Position numbers and translations under genes: made by a program. The notes beneath the pieces were generated by a model. That model did not search any database. It saw nothing but the letters and a program-made list of their open reading frames with translations, and was not told the origin of the DNA. A stretch of DNA of 6,021 bases, taken from Spirochaetales bacterium. Its GTDB lineage: Bacteria; Spirochaetota; Spirochaetia; SZUA-6. The DNA is taken from the NCBI GenBank assembly GCA_003233545.1, contig QILZ01000017.1:1-6021 (forward strand), read 5' to 3'. Shown piece by piece: positions 1 to 5,813 of the stretch (position 1 is the first letter of the stretch; each line of letters starts with the position of its first letter).

Positions 1-79
1 GGAAGGAATCTACAGAAAAATATACGACCTTCAGTCCCGTATCGACGAAGAGCTCGAAACGGAGATAAAAAATGCCTGA
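1..79 (+). CDS. ABC transporter half-subunit, C-terminal end only (partial)
   Basis: The frame starting at base 2 is open from the window edge to TGA at 77-79 and gives 25 residues, including GIYRKIYDLQ and then an acidic helix (RIDEELETEI). A G-x-Y-R-x-I-Y-x-x-Q segment after the nucleotide-binding domain is a common C-terminal ending of type IV ABC exporter half-transporters (family knowledge). The stop codon lies inside the start of the next gene (ATGCCTGA, 8-bp overlap), which itself encodes an ABC exporter half. This is the usual layout of a heterodimeric exporter whose two subunits are made in coupled translation. The ATPase motifs and membrane domain are outside the window, so whether this half carries the degenerate or the canonical Walker B cannot be seen. 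Identity rests on a short tail plus context. Confidence 0.75.
   Translation, partial: EGIYRKIYDLQSRIDEELETEIKNA
61..64 (+). promoter_or_regulatory. Ribosome-binding site for the second ABC subunit
   Basis: GGAG lies 7 nt before the ATG at 72, inside the last codons of the upstream subunit. It supports ATG 72 as the true start. With the 8-bp overlap of coding sequences, it suggests coupled translation and matched amounts of the two subunits. Confidence 0.75.
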
Positions 80-1883
80 AAACAAATTCGAGGAAGAGGA
101 ATTCACAACACAGTTTAACGGCAAAACCGTTTTAAGAATACTTAATCAGCTTAAACCGTACTGGAAAAAAGTAATAATCTTTGTAGTCACTATTGCAGTA
201 ATTGCTTTTCTCGATTCCTACTTTACATATTTAAGTAAAAGGATCGTGGACGAGGGTATTGTTCCAAAAGATATAAATGCAATATTTCATGTCGTAAAGA
301 TCTACGGGTCCCTCATGGTGGTCCAGGCCGCAGCGGTTTTAGGAATGATATTAATAACGGGAATACTCGGCGAGCAAATTCACTATGATCTCCGCAAAGT
401 TATGTTCGGGAACCTTCAGGATCAATCCCTGTCATACTTTGATAAAACACCTGTAGGCTGGATAATGTCACGCTTTACATCGGATTCCGAAAGAATAGCA
501 GACCTTGTTACCTGGGGCCTGTTAGATGTAAGCTGGGCCGTTTTTAATATCAGCGTTGCACTTTTATTTATGCTTAAAATCAATTGGAAACTTGCACTCG
601 TAGTAATTGCAATAGTACCTATTCTGATAATCGTTGCCATTCAATTTAAAAAGAAAATAATCCTGGAATACAGAAGTGTACGAAAGATAAATTCCAGGAT
701 TACTGGAGCTTATAACGAGAACATAACAGGTGTAAGAGTAGTAAAAGCATTACGCAGAGAAGAAACGAATTTAAGAAAATTCGGGACGCTTACAGGTGAA
801 ATGTACCAGGCATCCTACAGGGCAGCATGGCTTTCCGCACTTTTTCTGCCTGCCGTTCAACTGCTGAGTGCCTTTGCCCTGGCCGCTATTATATGGATCG
901 GTGGTATTGAAGTTACCTTAAAGGCCATGACAATAGGAGGGATTCAGGCATTTTTTTCTTACGTAACCTTTATGCTCTGGCCGATCCAGGACCTTGCAAG
1001 AGTTTATGCAAATATGCAGCAGTCCATCGCCTCCGCAGAGAGAGTATTTTCATTAATCGATTCCGTGCCGGAGATCAACGACAAACAGGGCGCGGTGAGT
1101 GTACAATCAATCAGGGGCGATATAACCTTTAAAAACGTGAATTTCTACTATGAGCCGGATAATCCTGTACTTAATAATTTTAATCTTACAGTACGCCAGG
1201 GAGAAACGATTGCCCTGGTCGGGCCTACAGGCGGCGGCAAATCTACCATTGTAAACCTGTTATGCAGGTTCTATGAACCTAAGGGGGGTAAGATTACCAT
1301 CGGCAACAGAAATTACCTTGATTTAACGCTTAACTCCATACATTCGAGGCTCGGAATTGTCCTGCAGACACCTCATCTCTTTTCCGGGACTATTAAAGAG
1401 AATATACGCTACGGCAAACTCGATGCAGCGGATAAAGAGATAGAATCGGCAGCTAAAGTGTCGGGAGCTCATGAGTTCATAATGAGGCTGGATAAGGGTT
1501 ATGAAGAAAATGTAGGCGAAAGCGGTAACTTTCTTTCTGTCGGGCAGAAACAGCTTATAAGCCTTGCCCGTGCGGTTTTAGTACAGCCTGATATTTTCAT
1601 TATGGACGAAGCCACAAGCTCGGTCGATACACTTTCCGAAACCCTTATCCAGCAGGGCATAGAAAAATTAATGAACAGGTGTACCGGTTTTATAATTGCA
1701 CACAGACTTTCCACCATAAAGAAGGCCGACCGAATCCTTGTTATCCGGAATGGTGTAATTACAGAAACGGGAACACATACGGAACTTATTAAACAGAAGG
1801 GCCATTACTATGAGCTTTATACAAACCAGCTTAAAAGTCAGCTCGAAAAGGAATTTAACTCTTTTATGCAACCCCTTCTATAA
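72..1883 (+). CDS. ABC exporter half-transporter (type IV, membrane domain fused to ATPase), second subunit of a heterodimer
   Basis: This is a 603-residue inner-membrane protein with one transmembrane domain fused to one nucleotide-binding domain, the normal length for an MsbA/BmrD-type half-transporter. Hydrophobic segments are near residues 34-55, 76-98, 150-168, 172-190, 253-278 and 285-305. A conserved coupling-helix region, YFDKTPVGWIMSRFTSD, is at 122-138. ATPase motifs occur in order: A-loop Tyr360, Walker A GPTGGGKST (384-392), Q-loop Gln432, an X-loop-like VGES (481-484), signature LSVGQ (488-492), Walker B ending in Asp512 with catalytic Glu513, D-loop SSVD (516-519) and H-loop His544. 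The catalytic Glu is intact, but the third signature position is Val instead of Gly. In heterodimeric exporters this combination marks the subunit that supplies the active Walker B and the weaker signature motif. The partner is the upstream gene. The substrate (drug, lipid or peptide) cannot be inferred. The 3' end overlaps the convergent gene by 20 bp. Confidence 0.93.
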   Translation: MPENKFEEEEFTTQFNGKTVLRILNQLKPYWKKVIIFVVTIAVIAFLDSYFTYLSKRIVDEGIVPKDINAIFHVVKIYGSLMVVQAAAVLGMILITGILGEQIHYDLRKVMFGNLQDQSLSYFDKTPVGWIMSRFTSDSERIADLVTWGLLDVSWAVFNISVALLFMLKINWKLALVVIAIVPILIIVAIQFKKKIILEYRSVRKINSRITGAYNENITGVRVVKALRREETNLRKFGTLTGEMYQASYRAAWLSALFLPAVQLLSAFALAAIIWIGGIEVTLKAMTIGGIQAFFSYVTFMLWPIQDLARVYANMQQSIASAERVFSLIDSVPEINDKQGAVSVQSIRGDITFKNVNFYYEPDNPVLNNFNLTVRQGETIALVGPTGGGKSTIVNLLCRFYEPKGGKITIGNRNYLDLTLNSIHSRLGIVLQTPHLFSGTIKENIRYGKLDAADKEIESAAKVSGAHEFIMRLDKGYEENVGESGNFLSVGQKQLISLARAVLVQPDIFIMDEATSSVDTLSETLIQQGIEKLMNRCTGFIIAHRLSTIKKADRILVIRNGVITETGTHTELIKQKGHYYELYTNQLKSQLEKEFNSFMQPLL

Positions 1884-3027
1884 GGCTTTTAAGATACTTT
1901 ATCTTTTTCTCGCATACACTTACCAAGCTTCCGGGCAACACTGCTCTTTCGGTTCTTGCATCCGTCCACAGCCACCGGAACTTTTTAAACAACTTGATGT
2001 ATTCCTTATCGTCCAGGCCCTGCCAGTACTCGCTTTTACGCTTCGCAAGGAGCCTGTAATCCCCAACCTTAAGACTATTAAAATCTTCGAAATACATATT
2101 CAGGGGAAACCTTGCATTATATTCATCCCAAAGCGAAAGATTCTCTGACTTTGCCGTATCGAGCTGTTTTTCCCAGAACTCCAGTATATCTTTGATATGA
2201 TTAATCGGCTCGAAACCCTTTTTTCCCCCGTCGTAAATTGTACATCCTTCGAGACCTGTAATAGTCCTCTCGAACTGTGAATGTTCAAGCTCGGGAGCGA
2301 GCAGAGCTCCTAATTTATAATTTTTAAGCAGGTCGGTATCGTAGAGATAATTAAACAGCGGCGTATCTTTCGAAGCCAGGGCAAACCTCCCTTCAAGGTA
2401 AATCATGAAGGTATTGTTATAATCGGGATATTCCTTTTTGAATATTCTGTGCCATTTTTCCATAACCTTCTCCGCTTCCACACATCCGATTGTAATAAAA
2501 ATCATGTTTTTTAAATGGTAATTCTTTGTATTCAGGAAATTGTGAAGATACTGGAGAGCATGGTCTAATGATATACCGGAAGCGACAATATCGGCAGTAT
2601 AGATTGTTGCATTATCCGGCAGAATAAATTTTCTGTATTGATCTTCGCTGACCTCGAATTTCCCCTCCTTAAGTATCCGCTGACTGGATATATAAGAACT
2701 GCTGTGCCACTTATAGCCGAAAGCCTTTTTTAAAGCATCCCGTACCATGAAATTAAGCCCGCCGCGCAGGATATGAAACACATTAACATTTCTGGAATCT
2801 ATTCTGCTTATTCTTTCCAGTATATTTATACCCTTTAAAGCATTAGTAATACCGTTCCGCATAAGGTTTGTAAAATCGGTATTGATGATCTCGGGAAAGT
2901 TCATCAAATCCCTTGTATCCCGTGTCGATACGACATACCGTTTAAAATCTTCCATGGATCTTTTTCCGTCGATGGAATACACGGATACAGCTTCGTCTTT
3001 AAATTTTCTTACTAATCTGTCGGACAT
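1864..3027 (-). CDS. Phosphoribosyltransferase-like protein (UPRTase-like core) with long C-terminal extension
   Basis: This is a 387-residue protein without signal peptide or membrane segment, so probably cytoplasmic. Residues 85-93 (HILRGGLNF) resemble the pyrophosphate loop of uracil phosphoribosyltransferases (ILRAGL type). Residues 142-154 (IYTADIVASGISL) match the type I PRT PRPP-binding loop in layout: hydrophobic strand, acidic position, then A-[ST]-G-x-[ST]. Only the second of the usual two acids is kept (Asp146, with Ala at 145), and the second Gly of TGG is Ile152. A following strand with FITIGCVEAEKVMEK (177-191) sits where UPRTases have their next strand and helix. Residues from about 275 to 387 form a charged, aromatic-rich tail that I do not recognise. 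The ATG at 3025-3027 has AGAGGA at 3034-3039 with a 6-nt gap. It lies 46 nt after the FecR/TPR gene on the same strand and is probably co-transcribed with it. A PRT-like fold is likely; enzymatic activity and base specificity are unproven. Confidence 0.6.
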   Translation of the reverse strand: MSDRLVRKFKDEAVSVYSIDGKRSMEDFKRYVVSTRDTRDLMNFPEIINTDFTNLMRNGITNALKGINILERISRIDSRNVNVFHILRGGLNFMVRDALKKAFGYKWHSSSYISSQRILKEGKFEVSEDQYRKFILPDNATIYTADIVASGISLDHALQYLHNFLNTKNYHLKNMIFITIGCVEAEKVMEKWHRIFKKEYPDYNNTFMIYLEGRFALASKDTPLFNYLYDTDLLKNYKLGALLAPELEHSQFERTITGLEGCTIYDGGKKGFEPINHIKDILEFWEKQLDTAKSENLSLWDEYNARFPLNMYFEDFNSLKVGDYRLLAKRKSEYWQGLDDKEYIKLFKKFRWLWTDARTERAVLPGSLVSVCEKKIKYLKSLIEGVA

Positions 3028-3073
3028 TATTGTTCCTCTTTACCGGTCAGTGAAAAGCCGTTTATACTTTTAT

Positions 3074-3967
3074 CTACAATTTATTAATAGCCTTATATGC
3101 GGCTCTTCCCACCTCGGAATCCGGATTTATTCTCTTGGCACGTATAAAGAAATCACGGGCATCTTTTTCTCTGCCCAGTTCTTTAAGGCTGATTCCGGCA
3201 AGAAAGTACGAAACCTGTGCATTTTCTCCATCAGGATACATTTTAATATAACTGTTAAACAGTGAAAGCGCCTTTTTATACGAAAGACTGTCAATAAGAA
3301 GCTGTCCCTTTACTAAAACATAGTTCCAAAAGTATGTTTCACTGCCGTCCGCTTTTACTCCGGAAAGATACTTTAAGGCTTTTCCATTGTTGCCGAGCAT
3401 TGCATTCGCATACCCCAAATAAAACATATATTCCTGTTCCGCATCTGCATCCGCATCCTGAAATCCTTCTTTTAGTACGGAAACCGCTTCTTTGAATTTA
3501 TTTTTTTTGATAAGATCTTTCCCGTCGGAGAGCTGCTCATCCTCCTCGTCCATCCATGCGACATCCCCGGGATCCTGTACACTTGCCCCGCGTACCCCCA
3601 TGACTGCAGAACTGGTATTCTTTTCATTTCCGGCAACATATTTATACGTGTTTTGAATAACAGTGCCGAAACCGAGGGAAGATACCCGTTTTTTCCGTTT
3701 TAAAATGTCCTGTAAAGAATATACTCCGGGATTGGAAATTGTTAAGCGTATATTGTTACCGGAAAATTCCGCAATAGTTTCCTCATCAACATTAAGCTGT
3801 GTATCCGGTGCAATAGCATCCCCGATCATAGCCTCTACCCATGAACCGTCCTGATTTATTTCCATCGTACCTTCCAGATAATCGAGGACAAATTCCTCTG
3901 AAGCAGCCTGAGAAATAAAGAATACAGATCCCAATATAATTATTGCAAAAAGGTAATACTTTTTCAT
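3074..3967 (-). CDS. Secreted FecR-like domain protein with C-terminal TPR repeats
   Basis: This is a 297-residue exported protein. The N-terminus (MKKYY, then a hydrophobic run at 6-18, then ISQAAS) is a Sec signal peptide with likely cleavage after Ala21; no lipobox Cys is present. Residues about 27-130 look like the periplasmic FecR domain: a short beta-rich module with GSWVEAMIGDAI (41-52), a segment on threshold and surface exposure (IAEFSGNNIRLTI, 65-77), and the hallmark AVMGVRGA (121-128), equivalent to the A-V-R-G-T motif of the family. Helical repeats of TPR type follow, near 143-171, 177-204, 211-245 and 246-281. The last two show the clearest small/large residue pattern and end in Pro (MYP, INP). 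No sigma factor gene or FecR transmembrane anchor is present here, so this is not a classical iron-citrate signalling FecR; a structural or protein-binding envelope role is more plausible. The ATG is preceded by AAGGGG at 3973-3978 (5-nt spacing). A promoter candidate lies just upstream. Confidence 0.8.
   Translation of the reverse strand: MKKYYLFAIIILGSVFFISQAASEEFVLDYLEGTMEINQDGSWVEAMIGDAIAPDTQLNVDEETIAEFSGNNIRLTISNPGVYSLQDILKRKKRVSSLGFGTVIQNTYKYVAGNEKNTSSAVMGVRGASVQDPGDVAWMDEEDEQLSDGKDLIKKNKFKEAVSVLKEGFQDADADAEQEYMFYLGYANAMLGNNGKALKYLSGVKADGSETYFWNYVLVKGQLLIDSLSYKKALSLFNSYIKMYPDGENAQVSYFLAGISLKELGREKDARDFFIRAKRINPDSEVGRAAYKAINKL
3441..3458. repeat. Three-copy hexanucleotide repeat encoding Asp-Ala repeats
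   Basis: GCATCT, GCATCC and GCATCC occur in direct succession. Read on the minus strand in frame, they encode DADADA at residues 171-176 of the FecR/TPR protein, in the linker between its first and second TPR-like helical hairpins. The 6-bp unit keeps frame if copies are gained or lost. Confidence 0.7.
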
Positions 3968-3999
3968 ACCTGCCCCTTCTTCTTATTTACTTAATAAAA

Positions 4000-4028
4000 A
4001 CTATACACCGCCGAATACATGAAATCAA
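4000..4028 (-). promoter_or_regulatory. Sigma70-like promoter upstream of the FecR/TPR gene
   Basis: On the minus strand there is a -35 candidate TTGATT (4023-4028), a 17-nt spacer and a -10 candidate TATAGT (4000-4005). Both boxes match the consensus at four to five of six positions, and the spacing is optimal. Transcription would begin near 3993 and leave an untranslated leader of about 26 nt that contains the AAGGGG ribosome-binding site. The location between the protease stop and the FecR/TPR start is as expected for an internal promoter. The assignment is by pattern only, and an AT-rich gap can give such matches by chance. Confidence 0.55.
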
Positions 4029-4040
4029 TGCAGATTGATT
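4023..4040. repeat. Inverted repeat (7-bp arms) overlapping the -35 box
   Basis: AATCAAT (4023-4029) and ATTGATT (4034-4040) are perfect reverse complements separated by GCAG. One arm coincides with the proposed -35 hexamer of the FecR/TPR promoter. It is not followed by a T-run on either strand, so it does not look like an intrinsic terminator. An operator for a dimeric regulator is the most natural reading, but the arms are short and AT-rich. Confidence 0.45.
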
Positions 4041-4093
4041 CTAATTTATACAATAGCTCTATAAGTAACCGGTTTTTGACAGACAGGACATTT

Positions 4094-5800
4094 TTACCAC
4101 CCCCCGGGAGTAGCACCTCCGGAATGGTCTCCGGGATCGTACCATGCTTCCATAAGTTCCCGCCAGGTTTCGACAATGTTATCGGTATTCGAATCAGCGA
4201 AATCTATTAATCCGTAAAGATGGGCCGGGTTCGGATTTTCAGGCTTATCCCCAAACCATGCCGCTGTATCGGCATCCGTATACCACCATTCATACCAATA
4301 GAGAGAATAATTATTATAGATAAGATTACCTTTGGAAAAAAAGATAGAAAGCCCTCTTTTTACCTTCTTGCCAGATCCGTAATAATCGCCGTAAACATCT
4401 CCGGCATACGCTGCTACTATTACACCGGATAAAATATCCAGCACATTCTTAGCTTTAGAAATCAGGTTATTGGAAAATAGCTGCGGATTATTAATAATTG
4501 CATAAGAAAAATCATTAATATCGTAATAAGGCTCTGCAATAGCCGCATTAATATCGATATCGTTAAAATAGTGTACCGATGCATCCCTTACATTCTCTAT
4601 AAATTCTTTTTTATTCTCCGAATAAATCCCAACAGCGAGTTGATCTAAAGCAGTTTTCAAATTACCTATTTTTGATAAATCCACCGCCGACATAGACTGA
4701 TCCGGATAATTCTCTGTAGAATCATGATAACTTTTTACAATCAGTTTTCCTAATTCTGCCGGACTTCCCGTGCTGCTGCCCGATTCTGCCATACTGCCGA
4801 ACAGATCCGTATAGTCCCATCCGTCATTATTCTCATTTGCCATAGATGCCGTAAAATAATCCGCAAGATTCCTAAACTCATAAGCAGTTTCTACCTCACC
4901 CATTATACACGCATCGAAACCTATCAGATCCAATTTATTTGTCTTTGAAAATCCGGATGAGATAAGTGCCTGCTTCATTTCATCCAGAAAAAGATAATCA
5001 CCGTCTCCGCTGCTCCAGTCATCAGCTATCTGTCTTGAATATATTTCTTTCGAGGCTGTACCGCTTATACTTCTCGCACCTCCTCCATGGTTCCACAAAA
5101 TAAGAGCATAATGGTCAGCCGGAAAACTTGTTTTAGAGTAATTAATAAAGTTTGATAAAGTCCCAGGGGCATTCATAGCCAGCTCACCGAGTTCGGACGC
5201 ACCTGTATCCAGACGTGTGGAAACTATATCGTTAGTATTATCGGGAACAACCTGATACAATCTTGTTCCCGCAGTGGGGCTGGTATCATCAAACAAGACA
5301 ATAATATTTAAATTATCATTTCCACCGGACTGAACAAGGTTATAAAGTCCCTGTTCCATTTCGTTAAAATCGTCGTAAGCATAGGAAGAAAGGCTGTTAT
5401 CTCCGTCGAGATAGATCATAAAGGTCCAGGTGTTATTACTATCAGGGGCGAACCTCGAGGCTACTCCGGTCTGTATATCATCCGTAGGATTTGCTTTTTT
5501 GATCGCAGGCTTAAATTTGGCAGAAACCATCTTATAGGCATCCATAACAATAGTTGCCGTATTACCATTAATATCGGAAACACCAGCCCATTTATCAAAA
5601 ACATAACCATTATCCGGAACAGCGGTTAAAGTAACTTTAGTACCATCTAAGTATTCACCCCTGTCCGGATCCCGTAAAATCTTTCCGCCATAGGAGCCTT
5701 TAACTTCTGTAATAAGCGAATATTTTTCGAACAGAAAACCACACCCGGTTGTAAGCAGAACTAAAAAAAATAAAATAATTATTCGCTTCGGGGAATACAT
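4094..5800 (-). CDS. Clostripain-family (peptidase C11) lipoprotein with N-terminal InlB-like repeat domain
   Basis: This is a 568-residue cell-envelope cysteine protease. Residues 1-20 form a lipoprotein signal (SPKR, a hydrophobic run at 7-16, then LLTTGC with lipidated Cys20). Residues about 28-97 match the bacterial/InlB-type beta repeat: G-E-Y-x-x-G-T-x-V-T-L-T-A (48-60), GYVFDKWAG (65-73) and TIVMDAYKMVSAKF (83-96). The C11 catalytic domain begins at TWTFMIYLDGDNSLSS (124-139). The catalytic dyad is intact: His238 in LWNHGGG (235-241) and Cys298 in GFDACIMGE (294-302). Asp296, two residues before the Cys, corresponds to the S1-pocket acid that gives Arg/Lys specificity in characterised C11 enzymes (family knowledge). 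An aromatic-rich stretch (495-515) and a short Gly-rich tail ending GGATPGGW close the protein. The start at 5800 is supported by the signal peptide and AGGA at 5810-5813. It follows an unknown gene by 11 nt and is probably co-transcribed with it. Maturation by self-cleavage is common in the family but not visible here. Confidence 0.9.
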   Translation of the reverse strand: MYSPKRIIILFFLVLLTTGCGFLFEKYSLITEVKGSYGGKILRDPDRGEYLDGTKVTLTAVPDNGYVFDKWAGVSDINGNTATIVMDAYKMVSAKFKPAIKKANPTDDIQTGVASRFAPDSNNTWTFMIYLDGDNSLSSYAYDDFNEMEQGLYNLVQSGGNDNLNIIVLFDDTSPTAGTRLYQVVPDNTNDIVSTRLDTGASELGELAMNAPGTLSNFINYSKTSFPADHYALILWNHGGGARSISGTASKEIYSRQIADDWSSGDGDYLFLDEMKQALISSGFSKTNKLDLIGFDACIMGEVETAYEFRNLADYFTASMANENNDGWDYTDLFGSMAESGSSTGSPAELGKLIVKSYHDSTENYPDQSMSAVDLSKIGNLKTALDQLAVGIYSENKKEFIENVRDASVHYFNDIDINAAIAEPYYDINDFSYAIINNPQLFSNNLISKAKNVLDILSGVIVAAYAGDVYGDYYGSGKKVKRGLSIFFSKGNLIYNNYSLYWYEWWYTDADTAAWFGDKPENPNPAHLYGLIDFADSNTDNIVETWRELMEAWYDPGDHSGGATPGGW

Positions 5801-5809
5801 CTCTTATAT

Positions 5810-5813
5810 TCCT
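5810..5813 (-). promoter_or_regulatory. Ribosome-binding site of the protease gene, overlapping the upstream stop codon
   Basis: On the minus strand the sequence reads TAGGA, in which TAG (5812-5814) ends the upstream gene and AGGA (5810-5813) lies 9 nt before the protease ATG. Overlap of stop codon and ribosome-binding site suggests translational coupling of the two genes. Confidence 0.6.

Noticed and set aside
1810..2148. Open frame of 112 codons on the + strand
   Set aside because: It overlaps the ABC C-terminus and then lies antisense to the PRT-like gene. It has no family resemblance, a Cys/Pro-rich unlikely composition and no ribosome-binding site.
2882..3265. Open frame of 127 codons on the + strand
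   Set aside because: It is antisense across the PRT-like start, the intergenic gap and the FecR/TPR end. Its translation has no domain character, and the opposite strand carries well-supported genes.
4049..4064. Short palindrome ATAGCTCTAT as a hairpin or operator
   Set aside because: Its arms are only 4 bp and AT-rich, which is expected by chance in such a gap.
4073..4081. TTGACA on the + strand as a -35 box
   Set aside because: No plus-strand gene follows. It points into the protease coding sequence in antisense, and I saw no convincing -10 at proper spacing.
4075..4095. Terminator-like sequence (TTGACAGACAGGACA followed by a T-run on the + strand)
   Set aside because: The GACA units are direct repeats, so no stem can form. 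The T-run is also on the wrong side for the protease transcript, which runs on the minus strand.
4019..4210. Small open frames on both strands at the protease 3' end and the adjacent gap
   Set aside because: They overlap the protease C-terminal coding sequence or the promoter gap, lack good ribosome-binding sites and have no recognisable product.
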